A stretch of 64,000 nucleotides of DNA. Origin: Parvularcula sp038749595 (GTDB lineage Bacteria > Pseudomonadota > Alphaproteobacteria > Caulobacterales > Parvularculaceae). A program made the position numbers and the translations under genes. The stretch's first letter is position 1. Each line of letters starts with the position of its first letter. The notes beneath the pieces were generated by a model. The model did not search any database. It was not told the origin of the DNA and saw nothing but the letters and a program-made list of their open reading frames with translations. Location: contig JBCDHW010000004.1 of the NCBI GenBank assembly GCA_038749595.1, positions 124,001-188,000 on the forward strand, written 5' to 3'. Of this stretch, positions 17,994 through 27,608 are shown in pieces.

Positions 17994-19139
17994 ATGGCCA
18001 CCGATTTTGACATCGTCGTTTACGGCGCCACCGGGTTCACCGGTCGGCTCGTAGCAGAATATCTAGGCCAGAGTGGGCACAAGAGCTTCGCCATGGCTGG
18101 CCGCAGCGAAAGCAAGCTCGCCGAAGTGCGCGACGAACTGGGCCTCGATGTCCCGCTCATTGTCGCCGACGGAGACGACGAGGCTGCGCTGGCAAGCATG
18201 GCGCAGCGGGCAAAATCTGTGCTCACGTTGGTTGGGCCTTATCAGCTCTACGGCGAAAAGCTGCTCAAAGCCTGCATCGATACTGGCACCGACTACTGTG
18301 ATCTCTGCGGCGAGCCCGCCTGGATGGCGGCGAAGATCCGCGAGGCCAATGACGCGGCTAAAGCGTCTGGCGCGCGGATCGTCTTCTCCTGCGGCTTCGA
18401 CTCGATCCCTTCGGATCTCGGCGTGTTGCATCTGCAAAATCAGGTCAAAGAGGCCGCGGGCGCGCCAGCCGAGCGCGTAAAATTGATCGTCCGCGCGATG
18501 AAAGGGACCTTCTCCGGCGGAACCGCGGCGAGCTTCAAAGCAACGATGGCCGCAGCGTTCCAGGATCCCCAAGTGCTCGCCGATCTGAAAAACCCATTCT
18601 CCCTCTGCCCCGATTTCAAAGGCCCGCGGCAGCCAAACCTGCAAGAGGTGCGGCTCGATGAGGATGAAAACACCTGGCTGGCACCGTTCGTGATGGCCGC
18701 GATCAACACCAAAAACGTCCACCGAAGCAATTACTTGATGGGTCACGCTTACGGCGAAGGGTTCGTCTATGACGAAATGGTCGCCACCGGTCCTGGCGAG
18801 AAGGGCGAGGCCACCGCAAACCACTTGGCCGCGGACAAGTCGATGGCCAGCGATGACGGCCCCAAGCCCGGGGAGGGGCCATCTAAGGAAGAACGCGAAA
18901 ACGGTCTGTTCGAACTGGCCGTCATTGGGCACGACGCGAGCGGCACGCGGTTCGAAACCGTGGTCAAAGGCGACAAGGATCCGGGGTACGGCTCCACGTC
19001 GAAAATGATCTCGGAAACCGCGCGATGCTTGAATGAAGATCAACCCGAAGGACCAGGCGGTATCCTCACCCCCGCCGCCGCGCTCGGCACCGATCTCATC
19101 TCCCGCTTGCACGCGCGTGCAGGGGTTACCTTCGACTAA
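17994..19139 (+). CDS. Saccharopine dehydrogenase-like / trans-acting enoyl reductase family protein
   Basis: A 381-aa protein starting with a Rossmann motif YGATGFTGRLVAEYL. An SDH-like NAD(P) domain follows, with SCGFDSIPSDLGVL, a hallmark of the saccharopine dehydrogenase-like oxidoreductase group that includes mycobacterial trans-acting enoyl reductases. Substrates of bacterial members are mostly unknown; lipid-related reduction is possible. A strong Shine-Dalgarno (GGAGGAAG) lies upstream of the ATG. It stands between ligA and the rhamnose operon as its own unit. Confidence 0.8.
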   Translation: MATDFDIVVYGATGFTGRLVAEYLGQSGHKSFAMAGRSESKLAEVRDELGLDVPLIVADGDDEAALASMAQRAKSVLTLVGPYQLYGEKLLKACIDTGTDYCDLCGEPAWMAAKIREANDAAKASGARIVFSCGFDSIPSDLGVLHLQNQVKEAAGAPAERVKLIVRAMKGTFSGGTAASFKATMAAAFQDPQVLADLKNPFSLCPDFKGPRQPNLQEVRLDEDENTWLAPFVMAAINTKNVHRSNYLMGHAYGEGFVYDEMVATGPGEKGEATANHLAADKSMASDDGPKPGEGPSKEERENGLFELAVIGHDASGTRFETVVKGDKDPGYGSTSKMISETARCLNEDQPEGPGGILTPAAALGTDLISRLHARAGVTFD

Positions 19140-19219
19140 CCTTAAACGTGCAGAAACCTTCCCGCGGTGCTTGTCTCTTTACGGTATTGTTCTAGGGCAA
19201 GCGCAGCAGGGGAGTTGCG

Positions 19220-19780
19220 ATGTTCCAGCGCTTGGCCATCCAGGATGTTGTTCTCGTTGAGCCCAAACGGTTCGGCGACCACCGGGGATTTTTCTCCGAG
19301 ACGTTCCATGCTGCGCGCTACGAAGAGGCGGGTATTGATGGGCCATTTGTCCAGGACAACCACTCGTTGAGCCGCGAACAAGGTGTGCTTCGCGGGCTGC
19401 ACTTTCAGGTGGATCCGTCACCGCAGGGAAAACTCGTACGCTGCACCGCCGGGCGCATCCTGGACGTCGCTGTGGACATCCGTCACGGCTCGCCCACTTT
19501 CGGACACCACGTCTCGGCCGAGCTTTCGTCCGAGAACGGACATCAGCTTTGGGTGCCGGTCGGTTTCGCCCATGGCTTCGTAACGCTCGAGCCCGACACG
19601 GAAGTTCAGTATAAGGTAACCGGGTACTATGACCCCAACGCTGACCGCGGTCTTGCCTGGGACGACCCCGACCTGGGGATCGATTGGGGCTTAGACGGAG
19701 CGGAACCCATTCTTTCGGATAAAGACACCAAGCATCCGCGGCTGGCCGACTTGTCAGCTTATTTCACCTATTCGGCCTAG
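19220..19780 (+). CDS. rfbC: dTDP-4-dehydrorhamnose 3,5-epimerase
   Basis: A 186-aa cupin-fold epimerase of the dTDP-L-rhamnose pathway. RfbC motifs include FGDHRGFFSETF near the N-terminus, LRGLHFQ with the catalytic His, the VAVDIRHGSPTFG strand and VPVGFAHGF. Length is normal. It is the first gene of rfbC-B-D-A, which converts glucose-1-phosphate to dTDP-L-rhamnose. Its placement next to capsule export genes implies rhamnose in the capsule or a related surface glycan. Confidence 0.93.
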   Translation: MFQRLAIQDVVLVEPKRFGDHRGFFSETFHAARYEEAGIDGPFVQDNHSLSREQGVLRGLHFQVDPSPQGKLVRCTAGRILDVAVDIRHGSPTFGHHVSAELSSENGHQLWVPVGFAHGFVTLEPDTEVQYKVTGYYDPNADRGLAWDDPDLGIDWGLDGAEPILSDKDTKHPRLADLSAYFTYSA

Positions 19781-19803
19781 TCTTCGGCCCGGGAGTGTGC
19801 GCT

Positions 19804-20856
19804 ATGAAAATTCTCGTGACAGGCGGCGCCGGTTTCATCGGTTCAGCGGTGATCCGCCATTTGATCGATGCCACCGAAGCGCACGTGGTCAATGTCGATA
19901 AGCTGACCTATGCCGCCAACCTCGACAGTGTCGCGATGGTTGCGGACAATCCGCGCTACGCGTTCCGCCAGCTCGATATCTGCGATGCGGGCGCGATGGA
20001 GGCACTTTTCGACGACGAAAAGCCAACGCATGTCATGCACTTAGCGGCCGAAAGCCATGTCGATCGCTCAATCTCCGGTAGCCGGGCATTCATCGAGACC
20101 AACGTTCTGGGTACGTACAACCTCCTGGAGGCCGCGCGGCGCTACTGGATGGGCCTAACGACCGAGGCCCAGGAAACCTTCCGCTTCCACCATATCTCGA
20201 CCGACGAAGTGTACGGATCACTGGGTGAGACCGGTCTGTTCCACGAGACAACCGCATACGACCCTTCGTCGCCATACTCTGCCTCAAAAGCAGCTTCCGA
20301 CCACTTGGCCATCGCCTGGTACCGAACCTACGGTTTTCCCGTCGTGATGTCGAACTGCTCCAACAATTACGGCCCCTACCAGTTTCCTGAGAAACTCATC
20401 CCACTGATGATTCTCAACGCCAAGGATGGTAAGGAGCTCCCCGTCTACGGCGATGGTCTCAACGTTCGCGACTGGCTCCACGTGGACGACCACGCAAAAG
20501 CACTCGTCACGGTGCTCACCCGCGGCAAGCTCGGTGAGAAATACAACGTCGGAGGCCGGAACGAACGGACGAACCTTGAGGTCGTGCACACTATCGCCGA
20601 TACCGTCGATCGTTATGTTGCGGACGGGAAACGTCGCCGTGACTTGATCAAGTTCGTCAAAGACCGTCCCGGCCATGACCAGCGCTACGCCATCGACGCC
20701 ACCAAGCTTGAAACCGAACTCGGCTGGAAAGCAACGTACACGTTTGATACCGGCATTGCTCAGACGATTGCATGGTACCTCGAAAATGAGACCTGGTGGG
20801 CGCCGCTGCGCGAACGTGTTTACGGCGGTGAGCGGCTCGGCCTGGTTAAGACGTGA
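19804..20856 (+). CDS. rfbB: dTDP-glucose 4,6-dehydratase
   Basis: A 350-aa extended SDR with NAD-binding GGAGFIGSAVIRHL, the AAESHVDRSI motif and the catalytic Tyr-x3-Lys in YSASKAASDH. STDEVYGS carries the Thr-Asp-Glu catalytic residues. It makes dTDP-4-keto-6-deoxyglucose. The ATG at 19804 is preferred over a GTG at 19795 because GGGAG is spaced 8 nt before it. It overlaps rfbD by 4 nt. Confidence 0.94.
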   Translation: MKILVTGGAGFIGSAVIRHLIDATEAHVVNVDKLTYAANLDSVAMVADNPRYAFRQLDICDAGAMEALFDDEKPTHVMHLAAESHVDRSISGSRAFIETNVLGTYNLLEAARRYWMGLTTEAQETFRFHHISTDEVYGSLGETGLFHETTAYDPSSPYSASKAASDHLAIAWYRTYGFPVVMSNCSNNYGPYQFPEKLIPLMILNAKDGKELPVYGDGLNVRDWLHVDDHAKALVTVLTRGKLGEKYNVGGRNERTNLEVVHTIADTVDRYVADGKRRRDLIKFVKDRPGHDQRYAIDATKLETELGWKATYTFDTGIAQTIAWYLENETWWAPLRERVYGGERLGLVKT

Positions 20857-21755
20857 CGGCGCCGCTAAAAATCCTCGTTGCAGGGAGTACGGGTCAAGTT
20901 GCCCAAAGCCTCGTCGAGGCCGCATCTCTCCGCGAAAACATCGCCTTATCGGCAATGGGTAGGCCGACGCTCGACATCACCCAAGCCGGGTCGATCACCT
21001 CCGCGCTTGACGCCATTCAGCCGGATCTCATCATCAACGCTGCGGCCTACACCGCCGTCGACAAAGCCGAAACGGAGCGTAAAGCCGCGTATTTGGTCAA
21101 TGAAACGGGCCCGCGGTTACTCGCAGAAGCCGCGCGCGAGGCCAGTATTCCGCTTGTCCATCTGTCTACAGACTATGTCTTCAACGGACAGGGAAAAGAG
21201 CCGTATAAAGAAAGTGACCCGGTCGATCCACTCGGCATCTACGGCAGTTCAAAATTCGCCGGCGAGGAAGCGGTGCGCACGACGCATACGCATCATCTCA
21301 TTCTGCGGACGGCGTGGGTCTACGGCGTCTATGGCGGCAACTTCCTCAAAACGATGCTCCGCGTCGCGGAGAACCGCGACGAGCTCGGCGTGGTTGCCGA
21401 TCAACGCGGCGCGCCGACCTCGTCCCACGACATCGCCGAAGCATTGCTCGATCTCGCCTCGGCCGTCACCGGTAATGACCCCACGCAAGCATGGGGTACG
21501 TATCACATGACAGCCCAAGGCGATGCGGTGTGGGCGGACTTTGCGGAGGCTATCTTTTCCGCAAGCGTCCGCCGTGATGGCCCAAGCGCGCAGGTCAACA
21601 GGATCACCACCGACAATTATCCGACCCCCGCCGCACGCCCAGCATATTCCGTACTCGACTGTTCCGCACTCGAGCAAACGTTTGGTATCGCGCTGCCCCA
21701 TTGGGAGGCATCGGTTGCAAGCGTGGTGTCCCGTATTCTCAATGAAAAGGTTTAA
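20853..21755 (+). CDS. rfbD: dTDP-4-dehydrorhamnose reductase
   Basis: A 300-aa reductase with the RfbD NAD(P) motif GSTGQVAQSL, INAAAYTAVDKAE, STDYVFNG and the catalytic YGSSKFAGE. It performs the last step to dTDP-L-rhamnose. The GTG start overlaps the rfbB stop (GTGA), and the stop is 3 nt before rfbA. Nothing is missing from the active site. Confidence 0.93.
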   Translation: MTAPLKILVAGSTGQVAQSLVEAASLRENIALSAMGRPTLDITQAGSITSALDAIQPDLIINAAAYTAVDKAETERKAAYLVNETGPRLLAEAAREASIPLVHLSTDYVFNGQGKEPYKESDPVDPLGIYGSSKFAGEEAVRTTHTHHLILRTAWVYGVYGGNFLKTMLRVAENRDELGVVADQRGAPTSSHDIAEALLDLASAVTGNDPTQAWGTYHMTAQGDAVWADFAEAIFSASVRRDGPSAQVNRITTDNYPTPAARPAYSVLDCSALEQTFGIALPHWEASVASVVSRILNEKV

Positions 21756-21758
21756 GCC

Positions 21759-22625
21759 ATGAGAGGCATCATTCTCGCCGGTGGACACGGAACGCGGCTT
21801 TATCCCATCACGCGCGCAGTCTCAAAGCAGCTGCTGCCCGTTTATGATAAGCCCATGATTTATCATCCCATTACAACGCTCATGCTTGGCGGGATCCGCG
21901 AAATTTTGATCATCTCCACGCCGCAGAGTCTTCCTCTTTACAAGGAGCTTTTAGGAAGTGGCGAACAATGGGGTATGCGGTTCGAATACGCCGTCCAAGA
22001 CGAGCCCCGCGGCCTCGCTGAAGCATTCCTGATTGGTGAAACCTTCATCGGCGGCGCCCCGTGCGCCCTCGCGCTCGGGGACAACATGTTTCACGGTGCG
22101 GGGCTCTCAGGCGAGCTCGAACGCGCCGGAAAAGTCGAGAACGGCGCCGTGGTCTTCGCCTATCGCGTGCCCGATCCGCAGGCGTTTGGCGTCGTCGAGA
22201 TTGATGCAAACGGCCGTGCACTGTCGATCGAAGAAAAGCCGCAGAAACCTAAGAGCGATTGGGCCGTCACGGGGCTCTATTTCTACGACGCGCAAGTGAC
22301 CGCGATCGCAAAAGACGTGCAACCATCCGCGCGCGGTGAATTAGAGATCACATCGATCAACGACGCGTATCTCCAACAGGGTACACTGAACGTGAGCTGT
22401 TTACCGCGCGGGACCGCATGGCTCGACGCAGGAACATTTGACGGTTTGCTGCAAGCGAGCCAGTTCGTTCAAACGCTCGAAGCGCGCCAACGCTTTAAAA
22501 TAGCGTGCCCGGAGGAAGTGGCGTTTCGCAAAGGCTTTATCGACCGCGAAGCGATGCTCAAACTCGCTGACGCCTTCAAAAACGACTATAAAACATACCT
22601 CTACGACGTCGCAGAGAACGGCTAA
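21759..22625 (+). CDS. rfbA: Glucose-1-phosphate thymidylyltransferase
   Basis: A 288-aa nucleotidyltransferase. The N-terminal signature RGIILAGGHGTRLYP and the KQLLPVYDKPMIYHP region are intact, as are ALGDNMFHG (metal-binding Asp) and the SIEEKPQKPKS segment. It activates glucose-1-phosphate with dTTP and is feedback-controlled by dTDP-rhamnose in known homologues. It is the last gene of the rfb operon and converges on kpsC. The 27 nt between them show only a weak, incomplete hairpin. Confidence 0.94.
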   Translation: MRGIILAGGHGTRLYPITRAVSKQLLPVYDKPMIYHPITTLMLGGIREILIISTPQSLPLYKELLGSGEQWGMRFEYAVQDEPRGLAEAFLIGETFIGGAPCALALGDNMFHGAGLSGELERAGKVENGAVVFAYRVPDPQAFGVVEIDANGRALSIEEKPQKPKSDWAVTGLYFYDAQVTAIAKDVQPSARGELEITSINDAYLQQGTLNVSCLPRGTAWLDAGTFDGLLQASQFVQTLEARQRFKIACPEEVAFRKGFIDREAMLKLADAFKNDYKTYLYDVAENG

Positions 22626-22652
22626 GATCATTACCCTCCAGTTTTGGGAGCC

Positions 22653-24743
22653 TTACCGGAAGTAGCTCGGAGCGGCGCGAAGTTTTCGCCACAGCCGCAT
22701 CGCCTGGCGCCCCCCGGGAATTGAAGACGGCTGCGCTGGAAGATCCGTGAGCAGAGCGACTGTATCTTCAACGGAGCACGGTTCATTCGTCTTTGGACTG
22801 ATATAAAGAGGATACGCAATCAGCGCCAAGGCGACCAGCTCTTCGAGAGTCCGCTCTCGGGTTCGACGATCGCATGAAAGTCGATCGGTTGTTAGGCCCC
22901 ATCCCGCGTAAAACGGTAAGCCATAGCAGGTGACGTGCTTGCGACGCAGGAGTGCTTCGAAGCCGAGCAGCGAGGTTAACGTGTGCACCTCGTCCGCAAG
23001 ATCAATCGCATCCGCCGCCTTCACCTCTGTAAGAACAGTGTCCGCAAATTCGTGCGCATTCGGAACAAAGCCAGGTCGGCCAGCTTGCTCCACATCAGGG
23101 TGCGGTTTGTAGATGATAAACGCATCCGGATATTCAGACCGTACCGTTCTCAGGAGATCGACGTTTGTTTGAATTGCGCCGCCACCGAGACGAACCGATG
23201 CATCATTTTCAACTTGGCCGGGAACAAGAATTTTGTGGCGACCGGCCGTCTTAAGCTCCGGCGCAGAATGACCCACATTGTATTTACTGAGGCGTGTACG
23301 GTTCAATTGATCTAAAAGACGTCGTGCTCGGACGAGCTGAACGTCCGATAGATCTTCAGTTTCAAGACGCCGCTCGAGTTCGCTCGGGCCCGTCGGGTCG
23401 AAGTAGATCCCGCAATCGTCAAAGACGAGGGAGAAGGGCCGGATAAGGTCAGCCCCCAAGCCCGACGATCTAATGAACCCATCCTCCGCATAAAGCGTAT
23501 CAGGTTCAGTCGCTCTCGTTTCGCCAAGTCGATCCAGTGCTCGAGAAGCCCAAATAGCCTGTGTTTTCAAAGCATTCTGCGGTCGGACAAGAGCCTTTTG
23601 GACCGCAAGTGGAGCACCTTTCGGCACAAATGGGCGAAGATGGTTGCGTTTGAGCTTCGGAACGCCGCGGACGAGAAGACCGTCGCTAAACATCCGCGCG
23701 TGCCGCTGCTGTGCACTGATGAACCGCGCTAATTCGAAGGCTTCGCAGGTTTCGCTCTGGCTCGGGGACCAATAAAGACCGTACTCACCGTAAACTACTT
23801 GGCAGAGCTGCGCGAGGGTCGGTCGCGCCGTGCGCCGCTTGATCGTTTGCCGATCATCGGTGAGGCCCCATCCGCCGTAAAAAGGGACGCCCATACACGT
23901 AACCGGCGTTCCGGCAATGAGTGCCTCGAGTCCCGCATTGCTGCTCACAACATAGACATGGCGTGCAGCTTCGGCGCACTCGATCCAATTGCGCGTATGC
24001 GGAAGAAGAGAGCAGCGGTACCGTTCCGCCGCTTGTCTGAGATGTCCCGTTCGTCCGCCTACGCCATCATAAGGATGAAGCTTTACGGCGATCTTCGCGC
24101 CTGGGTTCTCGTCGTGGGCTGCGTCGAGCATATCAGTAAACGTATTGCTGCTCGCGAGGCCGCCGCGGATGGAAAGATCGTCCGCTATTTGGTCAACAAC
24201 GATAATGTCAGGATGCGGCTCATCGGGGGCGCTGGGTCTCAGCAGCGCTGGGTTTAAAGCATTGAACTTACAGAGCTTTGCGCGTTTAAACTCGTCCAAC
24301 AGCGCCTCGGTCTCGTAGCCGACCTCCGATCCAGCAGATGCAGCAATCAGCTTTTCTACAAGAGAAGCTCTTTGTGCGTCATAATAAATACCGATCGGAT
24401 CAGCGACGATTCCTAAGAGCCCAAACTGTTTTTCATTCGGACCAAGACGGCTCAGAAAAGCATCTTCAACAGCGATGTAGGGTAGATCGGCTTCACGCGC
24501 TTTACGCTGGCCGTCGCCCTTGAGGCCCCAGCCTAAAACGGCGTCGGTTTGTTTCCTCAGTCCAAAAATCAACCGGGTATCAGGGCCAAGGAGCGCCGTC
24601 AGGCGCTCACGCCGCCGCCACACACCCGGCGCGACGATGCTCAGGGTCAGGGGATCGTCAGTCTTCTTAACGAGCGCTGCAGTGAGATGGCGACGCCAAG
24701 CGGCCACGGCCGTTGCGCTTAGAGGCTGAGCTTCCGGAGCCAT
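22653..24743 (-). CDS. kpsC: Capsule biosynthesis protein KpsC (beta-Kdo transferase, two-domain)
   Basis: A 696-aa protein with two related halves, as in KpsC. Half 1 has IAVEDAFLSRLG, KLHPYDGVGG and GVPFYGGWGLTDDR. Half 2 has YAEDGFIRSSGLG, YKPHPDVEQAG and GLPFYAGWGLTTDR. In the known system the two halves are retaining Kdo transferases that extend the poly-Kdo linker on lyso-phosphatidylglycerol, on which group-2 capsules are built. The catalytic E-D and H-P motifs are intact in both halves. It is the last gene of the kpsM-T-E-D-C unit; kpsS is about 22 kb away. Confidence 0.88.
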   Translation of the reverse strand: MAPEAQPLSATAVAAWRRHLTAALVKKTDDPLTLSIVAPGVWRRRERLTALLGPDTRLIFGLRKQTDAVLGWGLKGDGQRKAREADLPYIAVEDAFLSRLGPNEKQFGLLGIVADPIGIYYDAQRASLVEKLIAASAGSEVGYETEALLDEFKRAKLCKFNALNPALLRPSAPDEPHPDIIVVDQIADDLSIRGGLASSNTFTDMLDAAHDENPGAKIAVKLHPYDGVGGRTGHLRQAAERYRCSLLPHTRNWIECAEAARHVYVVSSNAGLEALIAGTPVTCMGVPFYGGWGLTDDRQTIKRRTARPTLAQLCQVVYGEYGLYWSPSQSETCEAFELARFISAQQRHARMFSDGLLVRGVPKLKRNHLRPFVPKGAPLAVQKALVRPQNALKTQAIWASRALDRLGETRATEPDTLYAEDGFIRSSGLGADLIRPFSLVFDDCGIYFDPTGPSELERRLETEDLSDVQLVRARRLLDQLNRTRLSKYNVGHSAPELKTAGRHKILVPGQVENDASVRLGGGAIQTNVDLLRTVRSEYPDAFIIYKPHPDVEQAGRPGFVPNAHEFADTVLTEVKAADAIDLADEVHTLTSLLGFEALLRRKHVTCYGLPFYAGWGLTTDRLSCDRRTRERTLEELVALALIAYPLYISPKTNEPCSVEDTVALLTDLPAQPSSIPGGRQAMRLWRKLRAAPSYFR

Positions 24744-24807
24744 CCCTTAAGACGCCCGTTGCAGCATCACGTGATTGTTCCGGACACTGACCGATAATCT
24801 CCGCTGA

Positions 24808-26439
24808 TTAGAGACGCGCAACGGTGGCTGTCGAGAGCGCGAGCTGGAAAATGACTTCCGTGATATCGGTCGCCAGCAGCCAAGCGCGATTGCCCGTACG
24901 CGGAAGAACGAGGATTTGATCACCGGCTTCAGGCCGATAGTTGCCGCGCACTTTGAAAGCCGCACCGGTCCGTTTGCGCACGACAAAGCGAGATTTGTTC
25001 GCATGCTGCTGAAAGCCGCCAGCCCGCCGCACATAATCCTGAATGGACATGCGCTCGCTTTCAACGAATGCGCCGGGCGAGATCACTTCGCCAACGACCA
25101 GGACCACATCGGTGCGGTCGGGGATGACCACGACATCGCCATCTTCGAGGGTGAGATCTTGGAGTTCGCCGTTCTCCATCACCGTCACCGTGCCGGTGGG
25201 TTCCGCCTTTCGGGCGTTGGTGACGAAGCGCGTGACCGCTTCCGCTTGAGCCTGCTGGACCGCGGCGCTGTTGCGCGATGTCCCGGTGGAGAGGCTGACC
25301 GAGCGCTGCAGGCGATCGAGCGCGTCGTCCAGCGCGCGCTTTTGGGCTGAAGCAACACTGCGACGGTTGACGTGTACGGAAGAAAGATCGCTTTGGTCGG
25401 CATCGACGGGCGTGATCGCCAGCAATTCCGTGAGCGTTGCATCCCGCGGGAGGATATGGAGGGCCGGGGCAAGATCGGACGTCGCTTGCACAGCAACGGC
25501 GATCGTGTCGCCATAGGTGTCGGAGCGAAACTCCGCTCGGTCACCATCGCGAAGTTGCGTCGTGCGGAATTCCGCAAGCGTCAAGTAATCCGCAAACGGC
25601 TTTCCGTTGCGCGTGCCGGTCAGCGCGACATGGGTCACAGGGGGCAGGGGGCGCGCGAGCGCACCCAAGCGGCCGCCCTCAAATCCTACGACGGGGAGCT
25701 CAAACGCAAACGGAGCAATCACATCGCCCGAAGCCTCGATGAGAGGTCCGCGTCCTGTGACCACGATCGTGTCGCCGTTCTGAAACTCGAGCCGCGGTAG
25801 TGAGCCCTCCAACAGGAACGCATAAAGATCAACGCGGGCCAACAGCTGCCCGCTGCGCATCACGCGGATATCGCGGAAACTGCCCCGCGCTTCGTTGATA
25901 CCTCCTGCGGCCTGAAGGAAGTAGAGAACATCATCCGACGCCCCGCCCAGGTGCCGGCCTGGATTGTTGACATCCCCCGTCACGTAGACACCCACCGATC
26001 CGGGGGAAACGATCGTCGCGTAGACGCGGACATTCTCCGTAAACGTCCTGCGCACCGCGTTTTCGATGAGCGGCTGCAGCTGCCCTGCGCGGCGACCCGC
26101 CAGCTCGACGGGACCAACCTCGGGGATGAACAACACGCCATTCTGGTCGATAACTTCCATCAAATCAGCGCTGTAGGCACCAAAAGCCCGCACCGCGATG
26201 CGGTCACCGCGCTGCATCTCATAGTTGGGATCGCTCGACATCCGTGTGCTGATCGGCGGGCGTTCGAACAGTTGCGCGCCAAATACGGGTACGCGCGCCT
26301 CGCTGCGAATATCATTGAGCGCCGATGCCGCGCGCTGGGCGGCGGCTTGGTCGCCAATCGGTTGCGCCCATGCTGCCACCGCAAGGGCGACAAAGCTCAA
26401 AACGTACGCGGATAAAAAGTGAAGACCTCTAGCGATCAT
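24808..26439 (-). CDS. kpsD: Capsule polysaccharide export outer-membrane protein (KpsD/Wza-like)
   Basis: A 543-aa exported protein with a signal peptide (hydrophobic stretch ending VAAWAQP). The polysaccharide export domain (MQRGDRIAVRAFGAYSADL) and SLBB-type domains follow (VYVTGDVNNPGRHLGG, later VGEVISPGAFVESE). It would form the periplasmic/outer-membrane conduit for capsule. The ATG at 26439 overlaps the kpsE stop by 11 nt; the alternative at 26469 lengthens the leader without a better ribosome site. Single SLBB numbers and no lipobox place it nearer KpsD than Wza. Confidence 0.85.
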   Translation of the reverse strand: MIARGLHFLSAYVLSFVALAVAAWAQPIGDQAAAQRAASALNDIRSEARVPVFGAQLFERPPISTRMSSDPNYEMQRGDRIAVRAFGAYSADLMEVIDQNGVLFIPEVGPVELAGRRAGQLQPLIENAVRRTFTENVRVYATIVSPGSVGVYVTGDVNNPGRHLGGASDDVLYFLQAAGGINEARGSFRDIRVMRSGQLLARVDLYAFLLEGSLPRLEFQNGDTIVVTGRGPLIEASGDVIAPFAFELPVVGFEGGRLGALARPLPPVTHVALTGTRNGKPFADYLTLAEFRTTQLRDGDRAEFRSDTYGDTIAVAVQATSDLAPALHILPRDATLTELLAITPVDADQSDLSSVHVNRRSVASAQKRALDDALDRLQRSVSLSTGTSRNSAAVQQAQAEAVTRFVTNARKAEPTGTVTVMENGELQDLTLEDGDVVVIPDRTDVVLVVGEVISPGAFVESERMSIQDYVRRAGGFQQHANKSRFVVRKRTGAAFKVRGNYRPEAGDQILVLPRTGNRAWLLATDITEVIFQLALSTATVARL

Positions 26440-27599
26440 GGTCGTTAATCCCGGCAATCGTGTACGCAACGATCCCGTAGCCGATCACCGACAGAACCAT
26501 CGCCAGGAGAAAGCTCGCAAGGCGGCGCGGTTCGGTCGCTTCGGTCGGAAGCGTCGGGGCGACGATCGGGACCACGAAACGCTCGCGTTGGTCTGCAAGC
26601 TGCCGCGCGTTATCGAGGGCCGTCAGCGCCGCCGTAAGCCGTGTCTCTGCGTATTCGCGCTGGATGACCAGCCCCTCATAATCGAGGAGGAGACCGGCAA
26701 GAGTGTCGTCCCCCTCGGTGCTGGCCAGTTCACCGCGCTGGGCCGCGGCCTGCTTCTCCAGGGCCTCAATGCGCTGGTCGATGACAACCACTTGCGGGGC
26801 ATCCGCCCGGAGACTTGCAAGCTGAGAGGCCCGCTCAGCTTTCAGCTCGACGATACGGCTCTCGAGTTCTACCAACGCACCCACGGTGGCGGCGCCGGTT
26901 TGGGTTGGGTCGAGCTCTCCTGTGGTGTTTCGGAAGGATGCCATCCGCAGGCGAATATCCCGCACGTCGTCGGCCGCTTGCTCCACCTGCTGGCGCGCAT
27001 CGGCCAAGGTCGCTTCGCGGACCCGGCTCGACAGGTCGTTCACGTAGTCTTCGCTCAGCGCAACGATCGACCCGGCAATGTCATAGGCCGATTGCGGGTC
27101 ATAGGCGTGCACCACCACCTTGAGGATGCTGGCCTCGCGGTCGAGCACCACATCGATCCGGCCGCGATAAAAGCTCAGAAGCGTCTCGGGCGACGCGTTG
27201 CGCGCGATCCGGTTGAGCGGGTCGATGCGGAACGAGGAATAGAGCCCGCGAAGGTCGTGCCGCTCATTGAGCAAGTCGAGCATCTGCGGCGAGTGAATAT
27301 ACTCCCGCACCGCGATACTCTCGGAGATGCCGCCCGACGATCCCCGCCGGGATGAACGCGCTCAAGAGGGACGAAGCCTGCGGCGCCTCTTTCCCGCGGA
27401 TCGAGAACTGGGTTGTGGCGAGATAAACCGGCGGATGGACAAGCCCGAAGTACAGCGCGAACACCAGTCCGGCACAGGCCAGAAACCCGACGAACGGCCG
27501 TTGCTTCGCAAGCGCGAGTAGGGCACGGGCGCGCGGCTTCGCTCCGCCTTTCTGGCCGAAGGCGAGCGCATCGATTTTGTCGTTCATCGCGCCGTCCAT
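26429..27599 (-). pseudogene. kpsE: kpsE-like capsule export inner-membrane protein, split by a frameshift
   Basis: Two adjacent frames together encode one KpsE/Wzz-type protein. Frame 1 (ATG at 27599, AAGGG upstream) has the cytoplasmic N-terminus, a membrane helix (VGFLACAGLVFALYFG) and periplasmic TTQFSIRGKEAP up to SAFIPAGI. Frame 2 resumes with SSGGISESIAVREYI, then coiled coil (DARQQVEQAADDVRD) and a C-terminal membrane helix. The junction lies at a C4 run at 27342-27345 (G4 on the coding strand). Removing one G gives a seamless PAGSSGGISES. It is between kpsT and kpsD, all in one operon. Either the gene is broken, or expressed by frameshifting, or the base is a sequencing error; the tail is well preserved, which favours a recent or artefactual change. 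Confidence 0.85.
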
Positions 27600-27608
27600 G
27601 GGCACCCT

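Noticed and set aside
22626..22652. Possible bidirectional terminator between rfbA and kpsC
   Set aside because: CTCC and GGAG give only a 4-bp stem with no strong T-run in either direction.
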